DNA from: Novosphingobium kaempferiae
GTDB taxonomy: Bacteria > Pseudomonadota > Alphaproteobacteria > Sphingomonadales > Sphingomonadaceae
NCBI RefSeq assembly: GCF_021227995.1
Contig: NZ_CP089301.1
Location: 992,001-1,056,000, forward strand
Length of the DNA: 64,000 nucleotides
Reading direction: 5' to 3'
A program made the position numbers and the translations under genes. This document shows, piece by piece, positions 17,499 through 31,512 of the stretch. Every line of letters starts with the position of its first letter. Position 1 is the stretch's first letter. The notes beneath the pieces were generated by a model. The model did not search any database. It was not told where the DNA came from and saw nothing but the letters and a program-made list of their open reading frames with translations.

Positions 17499-18920
17499 AT
17501 GCTCGGACCGCGAAAATCCATTGAAAAACTGTCCCAACGCGCATCCGGGCACTCCCTTGCCAAGACGCTGAGCTGGCCGCATCTGATCGCGCTGGGTGTC
17601 GGCGCGATCGTCGGCACGGGCATCTACACGCTCACCGGCGTCGGCGCGGAACGCGCGGGACCGGCGGTGATCCTCGCCTTCGCGATCGCCGGTGCCGTCT
17701 GCGCCTGCGCCGCCCTCGCCTATGCCGAGATGGCGACGATGATCCCGGCGGCGGGCAGTGCCTACACCTTCTCCTACGCCGCGATGGGCGAAACGATCGC
17801 CTGGATCGTGGGATGGAGCCTCATCCTCGAATACTCGCTGGCCTGCTCGACCGTGGCGGTCGGGTGGTCGGGCTATCTGGTCGGATGGATCGAGTCCGCT
17901 GGGATACACCTGCCGCACATGCTGCTGGTCGGCCCGCACGGCGGCGGCATCGTCAACCTGCCCGCCGTGCTGGTGGCGCTGGGCGTGATGGGCATGCTGA
18001 TCGCGGGGACGCGCGAGAGCGCAACGCTCAACATCATTCTCGTCATCATCAAGCTGGTGGCGCTGTCGATCTTCGTCGCTATGGCGCTGCCTGCCTTCAA
18101 GGGCGGCAACCTTGAGCCGTTCATGCCTTACGGCTTCGCCAGCACCGAGATCGAGGGCCAGAAGCGCGGCGTCATGGCCGCCGCCGCCATCGTCTTCTTC
18201 GCGTTCTACGGTTTCGACGCGGTGGCGACGTCGGCGGAAGAGGCCAAGAATCCCAAGCGCGACCTGACCATCGGCATCGTCGGTTCGATGGTGGTCTGCA
18301 CGCTGATCTATATGGCCGTGGCCATCGCCGCGATCGGCGCGCTGCCTTTCCAGCAGCTCGCAAACTCGCCCGAGCCGCTCGCGCTGGTGCTGCGCCAGCT
18401 CGGCCATCCCACCGCCGCGCATCTGATCGCGCTGGCCGCCGTCGTCGCCCTGCCCTCGGTCATCCTCGTCATGATGTACGGCCAAAGCCGCGTGTTCTTC
18501 GTCATGGCGCGCGACGGCCTGCTGCCCCGCGCGCTCGCCAAAGTGAGCCCGCGCACCGGCGCGCCGACCCGCATCACGCTGATGACCGGCATTTCCATCG
18601 CCGTCGTCGCAGGCATCTTCCGCCTCGACGAGATCGCCGAGCTGGCCAACGCGGGCACGCTTATCGCCTTCATGGCCGTGGGCGCCTGCCTGATGATCCT
18701 GCGCCGCCGATCGCCCGAACTGCCGCGCCTGTTCCGCTGCCCGCAGCCGATGCTGGTCGGCACCCTGACGATCCTGGGCTGCGCCTACCTGCTGCTCAGC
18801 CTGCCGAGCACGACGCTAGTCCGCTTCGGTGCATGGAACGTCATCGGGCTGCTGGTCTATGTCCTCTACGGCCGCCTGCGCAGCGATGCGGGCCGCGAGG
18901 CTGCCGCCGCCAAGGCCTGA
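17499..18920 (+). CDS. APC superfamily amino acid permease
   Basis: Inner-membrane permease of 473 residues with about 12 hydrophobic segments. The first helix carries the APC substrate-binding loop GVGAIVGTGIYTLTG (about 31-45). Other family marks are LAYAEMATMIPAAGSAYTFSYAAMGE, FFAFYGFDAVATSAEEAKNPKRDL (helix 6 region) and MYGQSRVFFVMARDGLLP. It most resembles the cationic/neutral amino-acid transporter (CAT, YfnA-like) group. By context it should import hydroxyproline, proline or short peptide products; that substrate is inferred. AGGGGA precedes ATG 17499, 23 bases after the regulator stop, so the genes are co-transcribed. Confidence 0.88.
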   Translation: MLGPRKSIEKLSQRASGHSLAKTLSWPHLIALGVGAIVGTGIYTLTGVGAERAGPAVILAFAIAGAVCACAALAYAEMATMIPAAGSAYTFSYAAMGETIAWIVGWSLILEYSLACSTVAVGWSGYLVGWIESAGIHLPHMLLVGPHGGGIVNLPAVLVALGVMGMLIAGTRESATLNIILVIIKLVALSIFVAMALPAFKGGNLEPFMPYGFASTEIEGQKRGVMAAAAIVFFAFYGFDAVATSAEEAKNPKRDLTIGIVGSMVVCTLIYMAVAIAAIGALPFQQLANSPEPLALVLRQLGHPTAAHLIALAAVVALPSVILVMMYGQSRVFFVMARDGLLPRALAKVSPRTGAPTRITLMTGISIAVVAGIFRLDEIAELANAGTLIAFMAVGACLMILRRRSPELPRLFRCPQPMLVGTLTILGCAYLLLSLPSTTLVRFGAWNVIGLLVYVLYGRLRSDAGREAAAAKA

Positions 18921-18968
18921 CGCTTCTCTCCCAACCCCGTTTTCTTTCGCTCCCATCAGGAGATTGCG

Positions 18969-20480
18969 ATGTCGCGCGCCCTGTTCACTGCCGCCGCCCT
19001 GCTCGGCACCTGCCTTTCCGCCACGCCTGCCCTTGCGAAAACCGCCTATGACGGCGTGTGGCTGTTCGACGAGACACCGCCGCGCCCCGGCGTCACGATG
19101 ATGGAGGTCAAATCCAAGGGCGACCATATCGAGGGCAGCGTCACCACGCTTTGGTACGGCCCGGTCGAGATGCAGAACCCCCGCATAGAGGACGGCGTGC
19201 TCCACTTCACGGCGCGCAACATCAACGACAAGGCGCACCCGACCCAGAACTGGAGCGTCGCCATCGAGGACGGGCAGGCCCGCCTCAAGGGCCGCATCTG
19301 GGAGTCCGACATCGACAGCAAGGGCCGCAAGAGCAAGGCAAAGGACGCCAGCGAGCGCGCGTTCAAGTTCACCGCCCTGCCCCCGCTTGGCGCGCCGATC
19401 CCCAGCAAGATCGCCGCCACGCCGCCGATGGGCTGGAGCAGCTGGAACAAGTTCGACGAACACATCGACGACAAGACCGTGCGCGCCATGGCCGACGCGA
19501 TGGTTTCGACGGGCCTGCGCGATGCGGGCTACCTCTACGTCAACATCGACGACGGCTGGCAGGGCCAACGTGACGCCAACGGCGTGCTCCAGCCCAATGC
19601 CAAGTTCCCGGACATGAAGGCGCTGACCGATTACGTCCATTCCAAAGGGCTGAAGATCGGCATCTACTCCTCGCAAGGGCCGCGCACCTGCGCCGGGTAC
19701 GAGGGCAGCTACGGCCACGTCCAGCAGGATGCGAAGACTTACGCCGAGTGGGGCTTCGATTACCTGAAATACGACCTGTGCTCGGGCGAATGGTTCTATG
19801 CCGACGCCGACACCGTAAAGCGCAGCTATTACGAGATGGGCGCGGCGCTGCAGGCGACCGGGCGGGAATTCATCTATTCCCTGTGCGAATATGGCCGCTT
19901 CGATGTCGGCAGCTGGGGCCGCGATGTCGGCGGGCAGCTGTGGCGCACCACGGGCGACATCACCGACGATTACCCGGCCATGGCGAAGATCGGCTTCGAC
20001 AAGAACGGCAACCCCGACTGGGCCGGGCCGCACGGCTGGAACGACCCGGACATGCTGGAAGTCGGCAACGGCGGCATGAGCGCGGACGAATATCGCACCC
20101 ACATGTCGCTCTGGGCGATGTCCGCCGCACCGCTGATGATGGGCCATGACTTGCGCGAGACGTCGCCCGAGACGCTGGCAATGCTGACGAACAAGCGCGT
20201 CATCGCCATCGACCAAGATGCGAAGGGTGTGCAGGGCAAGGCGGTGCGCAAGCAGGGTGCGGTCGAAGTCTGGGCCAAGCCGCTTGTCGACGGCCGCGTG
20301 GCGCTGGCGCTGTTCAACCGGGGCGAGACGGCGACCTCGCTTCCGCTCACGCCAGCCGACGCGGGTCTCGCCAAAGTGTCGCGCGTCGAGGACGCATGGT
20401 CGGGCGAGACGGCGAATCGCCTGCCCGCCGCCTATTCCGTGCCCGCGCGCGGCGCAGTGATGGTCATCGTCGGCAGCTAA
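18969..20480 (+). CDS. secreted GH27 alpha-galactosidase
   Basis: Exported glycoside hydrolase of 503 residues. Signal peptide (ends PALA|KTAYDG); a small N-terminal beta domain (about 25-135, DGVWLFDETPPRPGV); then the GH27 (beta/alpha)8 barrel (about 145-415), beginning TPPMGWSSWNKFDEHIDD; and a C-terminal beta domain. The nucleophile Asp269 is in YLKYDLCSG and the predicted acid/base Asp330 is in WRTTGDITDDYP; WNDPDMLEVGNGG is the conserved substrate-loop motif. The enzyme removes terminal alpha-galactose. In extensin-type glycoproteins alpha-galactose is attached to serine, which suits the rest of the locus; galactomannan or raffinose-type substrates are the alternative. AGGAG precedes ATG 18969 and a strong terminator follows. 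Confidence 0.92.
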   Translation: MSRALFTAAALLGTCLSATPALAKTAYDGVWLFDETPPRPGVTMMEVKSKGDHIEGSVTTLWYGPVEMQNPRIEDGVLHFTARNINDKAHPTQNWSVAIEDGQARLKGRIWESDIDSKGRKSKAKDASERAFKFTALPPLGAPIPSKIAATPPMGWSSWNKFDEHIDDKTVRAMADAMVSTGLRDAGYLYVNIDDGWQGQRDANGVLQPNAKFPDMKALTDYVHSKGLKIGIYSSQGPRTCAGYEGSYGHVQQDAKTYAEWGFDYLKYDLCSGEWFYADADTVKRSYYEMGAALQATGREFIYSLCEYGRFDVGSWGRDVGGQLWRTTGDITDDYPAMAKIGFDKNGNPDWAGPHGWNDPDMLEVGNGGMSADEYRTHMSLWAMSAAPLMMGHDLRETSPETLAMLTNKRVIAIDQDAKGVQGKAVRKQGAVEVWAKPLVDGRVALALFNRGETATSLPLTPADAGLAKVSRVEDAWSGETANRLPAAYSVPARGAVMVIVGS

Positions 20481-20510
20481 CGGCTACGGCTCATCGGCGT
20501 CGTTTGAAGA

Positions 20511-20545
20511 GGCCCGCCACCGGATTTCCGGCGGCGGGCCTTCCT
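20511..20545 (+). terminator. terminator after alpha-galactosidase operon
   Basis: GGCCCGCC (20511-20518) pairs with GGCGGGCC (20533-20540), extended inward by a CCGG/CCGG stem with an ATTT loop. The hairpin is followed by TTCCTGT. It ends the regulator-permease-GH27 operon. Confidence 0.75.
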
Positions 20546-20635
20546 GTCTCAGCCTCTGCGCCTTATGAGACTGGCTCATAAATCGCGCATTTTCAGTGAT
20601 ATGACCGAACCGTGATGCCTTGATGTCACATCGAT

Positions 20636-20656
20636 TACCGTATTTCGTATACGGTA
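20636..20656. promoter_or_regulatory. GntR-type operator before TonB receptor
   Basis: TACCGTAT (20636-20643) and ATACGGTA (20649-20656) are perfect inverted repeats 5 bases apart. The overlapping CGTATACG (20646-20653) reproduces the core palindrome of the locus. TTGACT (20658-20663) just downstream could be a -35 element, with no clear -10. The site lies about 57 bases before the receptor start. Confidence 0.6.
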
Positions 20657-20712
20657 TTTGACTTGTCCGACTATATGACGCAATGATTGCGCATCAATCA
20701 GGGAGTCACGAA

Positions 20713-23646
20713 ATGAGGGGTCATCACAGGAAGCTCTATGCCGCGGTCGCGCTCACGGCGCTGATCGCGGGAACCGCGCAGGCGCAGGAAGCGCCCGCAG
20801 CAGGCGCCGACGCGCCGGCCAACGACATCGTCGTCACCGGCACGCGCATCAAGCGCGCCGATCTGGAAAGCAACAGCCCGCAGACCGTCGTCGGTTCGGA
20901 CGAGTTCCGCTACCAGGGCGCCACCACGGTCGAGCAGGTGCTGAACCGCCTGCCGCAGTTCACTGCCGATGCGAACGAGAACGTCTCGAACGGCTCGGAC
21001 GGCACTTCCAAGATCAACCTGCGCAACCTCGGCTCGAACCGCGTGCTCACGCTGATCGACGGCCAGCGCATGATGCCCTCGCAGGCTATCAACACCAGCT
21101 TCATCCCCAGCACCCTTGTCGAGCGCATCGACATCCTGTCGGGCGGCGCCTCGGCGGTCTACGGCTCGGACGCGCTCTCGGGCGTCGTCAACTTCGTGCT
21201 GAAGAAGGATCTCGACGGCGTCCGCATGGACGTCCAGACCGGCTTCGCCCAGCACGACAACAACAACCGCTCGATCCGCGCGCTGCAGGCCGCTTCCGGC
21301 TATGACAACGCGCCCGGTTCGGTCATCGACGGCGGCAAGCAGGACATCAACATCGCGGCGGGCAAGAACTTCGCCGACGGCCGCGGCAACATCACCGTCT
21401 ACGGCGGCTACCGCAGCTTCAGCCCGGTGCGCCAGTCGAGCCGCGACGTTTCGGCCTGCGCCCTGCAGGATCGTGAATCGGTCACGGGTTCGAAGAACTT
21501 CGACCAGCTCTTCTGCGGCGGTTCGAGCAACACGCCGAACGGCTCGTTCATCCCGCTCTCCGAGCTGAGCCCCTACATGGGCCAGACGATCATCAACAAC
21601 GGCAGCGGCACACTGGTCCCCTATGATCCGTCGTTCGCCTACAACACCGCGCCCGACAACTACTTCCAGCGCTCCGACAAGCGTTACACGGCGGGCGGTT
21701 TCGCCCGGTTCGAGATCAGCAAGGCGGCTGAACTCTACGGCAGCGTGATGTACATGAAGGACCAGACCTTCTCGCAGGTCGCGCCTTCGGCGGTGTGGTT
21801 CGGCACGGCGTTCGACGTATCGTGCAACAACCCTTACGCCAACGCGAGCCAGCTTGCCGCCATCTGCGGCTCGGCTGCAGGCACCGACACCACGGCGCCC
21901 ACCAACGTCGGCTACCGCGTGGTCGGCCAGCCCCGCCGCGACAACCTGCGCTTCAACGACTACCGTTACTCGGCAGGCGTGCGCGGCGACATCGGCAGCG
22001 GCTTCAGCTATGACGTCAACTACATGTACTCGCTGGTCAAGTTCAAGGAAACCTACCTGAACGACGTGAACCAGGCGAAGGCCGGCCTCGCGCTGAACGC
22101 GATCAACGTCAACGGCGTCCCGACCTGCCGCTCGGTCATCGACGGGACCGACGCGAATTGTATCCCCATCAACGTCTTCACCCCCGGCGGCGTGACGGCG
22201 GAGCAGGCGGCCTACATCTTCGGCGAAAGCAACACCGCTTCGCGCAACTCGCTGAGCGTGATCTCCGGCTCGCTGAGCGGCGACCTCGGCCAGATGGGCG
22301 TCACCCTGCCCTGGGCCGAACGGGGCGTCGGCATCGCGCTGGGCGTCGAGCGCCGCCGCGAGACGCTGAACTTCACCGCAGACGAAGTCGCGCAGCAGAA
22401 CGGCACCCTGCCCTCCGACGGCGTCATCGCCGTGACCGAGGCCTTCGGCGAAATCGAGATCCCGCTGATCGAGGACAAGCCGTTCTTCCGCTCGCTGACC
22501 ATCAACGGCGGCCTGCGTTATTCGTCCTACGACAACAAGCAGAACTCGTCGGGCATCAAGTCGGGCTACAACGTGTGGACCTACAAGGGCGAACTGTCGT
22601 GGGCCCCGGTCGACGACCTGCGCGTCCGCGCCAGCTACAACCGCGCCATCCGCGCGCCCAACGTGGCGGAACTCTTCGCCTCGCAGGCGGTCGGCAACGT
22701 CAACGGCACGGATCCCTGCGCCGGCGCCAATCCGAGCGCCTCGTTCGAGATCTGCAGGCTCACCGGCGTGACCCAGGCCATGTACGGCCGCATTCCGGGC
22801 TGCCCGTCCGACCAGTGCTCTGGCCTTGGCGGCGGCAACACCGCGCTCAAGCCCGAAACCGCCGACACCTACACGCTGGGCGTGGTCATCACTCCGAAGG
22901 CGCTGCGCCGCTTCTCGCTGTCGATCGACTACTACAACATCAAGGTGAAGGACTACATCGGCCAAATCGCGCCGTCGCTCATCATGGGCCAGTGCGCCAC
23001 CACCGGTGATCCGTACTTCTGCGGCCTGTTCGTCCGCGATCCGCGTTCGGGCCAGGTCTTCGGCCAGAACTCGGGCTACATCATCTCGACGACGATGAAC
23101 ACGGGCTACCTCAAGACCTCGGGCATCGACGTCAACGCAGACTACACCTTCGATGTCGGCAACTTCGGCAGCATCAACGTGGGCGTCGTCGGCACCTACC
23201 TGATCGAGCAGGTCTCGCAGCCGGTCCCGGGCGCAGGCTCCTACGACTGCAAGGGCCTGTTCGGCTACACCTGCGGCCAGCCCACCCCCGAATGGCGCCA
23301 TGTCGCGCGCTTCTCGTGGATGGCTCCGGGCGACTTCACCGCCTCGGTCTCCTGGCGCCACATCGGCGGCACCACGCTGTCGAGCCTGACCGACAACCCG
23401 CTGCTCAGCGCCGACAAGACCACCGTGAACCGCAAGATCGATGCCTACAACTACATCGACCTTTCGCTGACCCAGGTGATCGACAAGCGCCTGACCCTGC
23501 GCGCGGGCGTGAACAACCTGTTCGACAAGGATCCGCCGATCCTCGACTCCGGCCTGCTGCAGTCGTTCGGCAACGGCAACACCTATCCGGGCGTCTACGA
23601 CGCGCTGGGCCGCACGATCTTCGTCGGCGCGACCGTGAACTTCTAA
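20713..23646 (+). CDS. large TonB-dependent receptor of the glycoprotein locus
   Basis: Outer-membrane receptor of 977 residues. I chose ATG 20713 because AGGGAG (20700-20705) is well spaced and the signal peptide (MRGHHRKLYAAVALTALIAG, ending AQA|QEAP) follows directly; an upstream ATG at 20683 is possible. The plug (about 40-170) includes NDIVVTGTRIKRADLESNSP, VEQVLNRLPQF, RVLTLIDGQRM and VERIDILSGGASAVYGSDALSG. The barrel ends with the typical Phe (GATVNF). This 'TGTRIKRADL' subgroup is a common carrier of oligosaccharides and peptides in sphingomonads and xanthomonads. Its place between the alpha- and beta-galactosidase genes and its operator suggest it imports glycopeptide or oligosaccharide fragments. 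Several Cys pairs in extracellular loops (DVSCNN..., CRLTG...CPSDQC) may form disulfides. Confidence 0.92.
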   Translation: MRGHHRKLYAAVALTALIAGTAQAQEAPAAGADAPANDIVVTGTRIKRADLESNSPQTVVGSDEFRYQGATTVEQVLNRLPQFTADANENVSNGSDGTSKINLRNLGSNRVLTLIDGQRMMPSQAINTSFIPSTLVERIDILSGGASAVYGSDALSGVVNFVLKKDLDGVRMDVQTGFAQHDNNNRSIRALQAASGYDNAPGSVIDGGKQDINIAAGKNFADGRGNITVYGGYRSFSPVRQSSRDVSACALQDRESVTGSKNFDQLFCGGSSNTPNGSFIPLSELSPYMGQTIINNGSGTLVPYDPSFAYNTAPDNYFQRSDKRYTAGGFARFEISKAAELYGSVMYMKDQTFSQVAPSAVWFGTAFDVSCNNPYANASQLAAICGSAAGTDTTAPTNVGYRVVGQPRRDNLRFNDYRYSAGVRGDIGSGFSYDVNYMYSLVKFKETYLNDVNQAKAGLALNAINVNGVPTCRSVIDGTDANCIPINVFTPGGVTAEQAAYIFGESNTASRNSLSVISGSLSGDLGQMGVTLPWAERGVGIALGVERRRETLNFTADEVAQQNGTLPSDGVIAVTEAFGEIEIPLIEDKPFFRSLTINGGLRYSSYDNKQNSSGIKSGYNVWTYKGELSWAPVDDLRVRASYNRAIRAPNVAELFASQAVGNVNGTDPCAGANPSASFEICRLTGVTQAMYGRIPGCPSDQCSGLGGGNTALKPETADTYTLGVVITPKALRRFSLSIDYYNIKVKDYIGQIAPSLIMGQCATTGDPYFCGLFVRDPRSGQVFGQNSGYIISTTMNTGYLKTSGIDVNADYTFDVGNFGSINVGVVGTYLIEQVSQPVPGAGSYDCKGLFGYTCGQPTPEWRHVARFSWMAPGDFTASVSWRHIGGTTLSSLTDNPLLSADKTTVNRKIDAYNYIDLSLTQVIDKRLTLRAGVNNLFDKDPPILDSGLLQSFGNGNTYPGVYDALGRTIFVGATVNF

Positions 23647-23706
23647 GTATCCGCAGGAGGGGCGGCGATTACCCTCCCATCCATCGAGTATCGCCGTCCA
23701 ACGGAT

Positions 23707-23742
23707 GACCCGCCCGGTTGCAGAACCGGGCGGGTCTTTTTT
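23707..23742 (+). terminator. strong intrinsic terminator after TonB receptor
   Basis: GACCCGCCCGGTT (23707-23719) and AACCGGGCGGGTC (23724-23736) form a perfect 13-bp stem with a 4-base loop, followed by six T (23737-23742). Confidence 0.93.
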
Positions 23743-23743
23743 A

Positions 23744-23898
23744 TTCCTCCCCGAGCTTGTCTCGGGGAGCGGGACCGCCGCGAAGCGGTGGTGGAGGGGG
23801 AGGTTGGAAGGGGGATTTGAGAGGGGAGGAGGAGGCACAATTCCCCCTCCGTCAGTCGCTGCGCGACTGCCACCTCCCCGAGCAAGCTCGGGGAGGAA
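23744..23898. repeat. dispersed repeat family B, copy 1
   Basis: A composite palindromic repeat of about 155 bases. Outer arms TTCCTCCCCGAGCTTG and CAAGCTCGGGGAGGAA are near-perfect inverted copies. Inside are smaller hairpins (ACCGCCGCGAAGCGGTGGT and GTCGCTGCGCGAC) and a GGAGGGGGA/TCCCCCTCC pair. A closely similar copy is at 32047-32175. It lies between convergent genes, right after a terminator. It resembles REP-type elements of sphingomonads; no transposase is nearby. Confidence 0.85.
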
Positions 23899-23904
23899 CT
23901 GGGG

Positions 23905-29327
<5,423 letters not shown>

Positions 29328-29344
29328 GACTGATCTCCTGTTGC

Positions 29345-29430
29345 TTCGTCATTGCGAGGACCTGAGGTCCGAAGCAATCCAGAGCGGATCGCGCCGCTCC
29401 GGATTGCTTCGCTACGCTCGCAATGACGAA
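29345..29430. repeat. dispersed palindromic repeat family A, copy 1 (degenerate)
   Basis: Arms TTCGTCATTGCGAG (29345-29358) and CTCGCAATGACGAA (29417-29430) are perfect inverted copies. The inner parts (GAAGCAATCC / GGATTGCTTC) also match but the arms are interrupted, with a separate GGACCTGAGGTCC palindrome in the left arm. Unlike the other two copies it sits inside an operon, between the epimerase and peptidase genes, where its hairpin could dampen downstream expression. Confidence 0.88.
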
Positions 29431-29442
29431 GGTTTTTACGAC

Positions 29443-30441
29443 TTACTTGACCTGGAAGCCCGCCCAGAACGGGTCTTCGCGGTCGATCCAGATGGTGTTG
29501 AACCCGGTGGCCACCGCCGAACCCTCGATGGAGGGGATGATGGCGGGCTGGTCGCCCAGCGTCACGGCCTGTTCCACCCGGCCGATGAAGCGCGAGCAGA
29601 TGTAGCTTTCGTGGACGAACCGGTCGCCGACCGAAAGCCTGCCGTCCGCCGCCAGATGCGCGAGCCGCGCCGAAGTGCCGGTGCCGCAGGGGCTGCGGTC
29701 GATCGCCTTGTCGCCGTAGAACACGGCGTTGCGGCCGTCCGCGCCGTCGTGCTTCGGCTTGTCGGCCCACAGGACATGACTGACGCCACGGATGGTCGGG
29801 TCGAGCGGATGGACCGGCTCGAACTTCGCGCGAACCGCCTCGCGCACGCGGTTCGACAGTTCGACGATGCGCGCCGCGCCGAGGTCGTCGAGGCCGGTAT
29901 AGGCACCCTGCGGCTCGACGATGGCGTAGTAGTTGCCGCCATAGGACACGTCGACCGACAGCGGGCCGATGCCTTCCACGTCCACCTCGATACCGCGCGC
30001 GGCGACATAGGCGGGGACGTTGGTGATGCGCACCGACGTGACCTTCGGGCCATCGGTCTCGTAGGCGATATCGATGGTGCCGGCGGGCACTTCCACCTTG
30101 AGGCGGCCCGGCACGGCAGGCTGGATCAACCCGTGTTCGAGGCCGAAGGTGACGATGCCGATGGTGCCGTGGCCGCACATCGGCAGGCAGCCGCTGGTCT
30201 CGATGAACAGGATGCCGATGTCGTTCGCGGGATCGACCGGTGGATAGAGGAACCCGCCCGACATCATGTCATGCCCGCGCGGCTCGAAGCACAGGCCGGT
30301 GCGGATCCAGTCGAAACGCGACAGGAAATCCTGTCGCCGCTCGGACATCGAGGCGCCCTTCAACAGCGGCGCCCCGCCCGCCACGAGGCGGACGGGGTTA
30401 CCTGCCGTATGGCCGTCGATGCAGAAGAAAGTATGCCGCAT
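29443..30441 (-). CDS. 4-hydroxyproline 2-epimerase
   Basis: Cytoplasmic racemase of 332 residues in the proline racemase family. It converts trans-4-hydroxy-L-proline to cis-4-hydroxy-D-proline without cofactors. It has both catalytic cysteines: Cys89 in PMCGHGTIG and Cys252 in RSPCGTGTSARLA. The Cys/Cys pair points to epimerase activity rather than trans-3-hydroxyproline dehydratase, in which the second Cys is replaced (family knowledge). The start FFCIDGHTAGNPVRLV is also characteristic, with the sub-family His-Thr. The GGAG ribosome site overlaps the end of the deaminase gene, 10 bases away, so the two enzymes are co-translated. They form the core of the hydroxyproline pathway. Confidence 0.92.
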   Translation of the reverse strand: MRHTFFCIDGHTAGNPVRLVAGGAPLLKGASMSERRQDFLSRFDWIRTGLCFEPRGHDMMSGGFLYPPVDPANDIGILFIETSGCLPMCGHGTIGIVTFGLEHGLIQPAVPGRLKVEVPAGTIDIAYETDGPKVTSVRITNVPAYVAARGIEVDVEGIGPLSVDVSYGGNYYAIVEPQGAYTGLDDLGAARIVELSNRVREAVRAKFEPVHPLDPTIRGVSHVLWADKPKHDGADGRNAVFYGDKAIDRSPCGTGTSARLAHLAADGRLSVGDRFVHESYICSRFIGRVEQAVTLGDQPAIIPSIEGSAVATGFNTIWIDREDPFWAGFQVK

Positions 30442-30451
30442 CGACGCTCCC

Positions 30452-31381
30452 TTAGGCCAGCACGGTGGCGGTGGTGGTGGTGGGCGTAAGGTCGGGACGG
30501 GTCGCCGCGGCCTTTTCGACCATCGCGATCACTTCCGCGCGGCGCTCGCCCTGGAGCACGTAGCGCGGGGGCAGAACGCGCTCGGAACCGCGACCCATGA
30601 CTTCCTCGGCCAGCTTGATCGACTGCACCAGATCGTGCTCGGCATCAAGGTGGAGCAGCGGCATGAACCAGCGGTAGATTTCGAGCGCCTTGGCATGGTC
30701 GCCGCGCGCGAAGGCGTTGACGAGTTCGACCGATTCCTTCGGGAAGGCGTTGGTGAGGCCCGAAACCCAGCCCTGCGCACCGAGGTAGAGCCCTTCGAGC
30801 GCCACGTCGTCGAGCCCTGCGAACAGCACGTAGCGATCGCCGAACTCGTTCCTGAAGTCGGTGAAGCGACGGGTGTCGGGGGCGGATTCCTTGACCGCCA
30901 CGATGTTCGGCACGTCGACCAGCGCGGTCAGCACGTCCTTGTCGATGACGGTGCGGTAGGCGGGCGGGTTGTTGTAGAGCATGATCGGCAGGCCCATGCT
31001 CTCGGCCACGCCCTTGAAGTGCGCGACGAGTTCATGCGCCTTGGGCACGTAGACCATCGGCGGCAGCAGCATGAGGCCGTCCGCGCCAGCCTTTTCTGCC
31101 GCCTGCGCATAGCGCACCGCGCGGCGCGTGTCGTATTCCGAGCAGCCGGTGATGACCGGCACGCGACCGTCGACGACTTCGACGATAGCCGAGAGAACCT
31201 GGACCTTTTCCTCGAATTCCAGCGAGTTGTTCTCGCCGACCGTGCCGAGCGCGATCACGCCCGTGACGCCGTCACGGATCAGATCATCGACGACGCGCTG
31301 GGTGTCCGCCAAGTCGATCGACAGGTCCGCGCGAAGCTGCGTGGTGACTGCCGGGAAAACACCCTTCCAACCGATTGCCAT
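30452..31381 (-). CDS. DapA-family pyrroline-4-hydroxy-2-carboxylate deaminase
   Basis: A 309-residue (beta/alpha)8 aldolase-type protein of the dihydrodipicolinate synthase family. The Schiff-base Lys164 is in AVKESAPD, the conserved Tyr is in IMLYNNPPAYRT, and the substrate-binding motif is GTVGENNSL (where true DapA has GTTGE). In the hydroxyproline pathway this enzyme (called LhpC or HypD) deaminates pyrroline-4-hydroxy-2-carboxylate to 2-oxoglutarate semialdehyde. The assignment rests on the family plus its direct operon partner, the hydroxyproline epimerase; other DapA-like aldolases are possible in isolation. It is first in its operon and has a perfect operator palindrome about 30 bases upstream. 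Its C-terminus is a Thr-rich tail (TPTTTTATVLA). Confidence 0.9.
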   Translation of the reverse strand: MAIGWKGVFPAVTTQLRADLSIDLADTQRVVDDLIRDGVTGVIALGTVGENNSLEFEEKVQVLSAIVEVVDGRVPVITGCSEYDTRRAVRYAQAAEKAGADGLMLLPPMVYVPKAHELVAHFKGVAESMGLPIMLYNNPPAYRTVIDKDVLTALVDVPNIVAVKESAPDTRRFTDFRNEFGDRYVLFAGLDDVALEGLYLGAQGWVSGLTNAFPKESVELVNAFARGDHAKALEIYRWFMPLLHLDAEHDLVQSIKLAEEVMGRGSERVLPPRYVLQGERRAEVIAMVEKAAATRPDLTPTTTTATVLA

Positions 31382-31411
31382 TTAGATTTCCGTCCTACGC
31401 TGTGATTTGAA

Positions 31412-31427
31412 ATATCGTATACGATAT
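31412..31427. promoter_or_regulatory. perfect GntR-type operator before deaminase operon
   Basis: ATATCGTATACGATAT is a perfect 16-base palindrome and the best operator in the locus. It is about 30 bases upstream of the deaminase ATG. On the minus strand TTGCAC, 17 bases, then TATACG can be read as a weak promoter whose -10 lies in the middle of the palindrome, as expected for repression. Confidence 0.75.
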
Positions 31428-31478
31428 CTGGTATAGGTGTGCAACTGCAAAAAAGGCTGCGGTGAACAGACTGAAATC

Positions 31479-31507
31479 TTGACAAGATGAACCGTATAGG
31501 TTATACA
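31479..31507 (+). promoter_or_regulatory. sigma-70 promoter of candidate structured RNA
   Basis: TTGACA (31479-31484), a 17-base spacer, then TATACA (31502-31507): full -35 consensus and 5 of 6 at -10. No coding gene lies downstream on this strand before the terminator at 31902. The spacer and -10 contain GTATA-GGT-TATAC (31494-31506), a palindrome related to the locus operators but with a 3-base insert. Confidence 0.75.
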
Positions 31508-31512
31508 CCGCG

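Noticed and set aside
20698..23838. A 1,046-codon open frame antisense to the large TonB receptor
   Set aside because: It mirrors the codon structure of the receptor, lacks any motif, and runs across the terminator and repeat.
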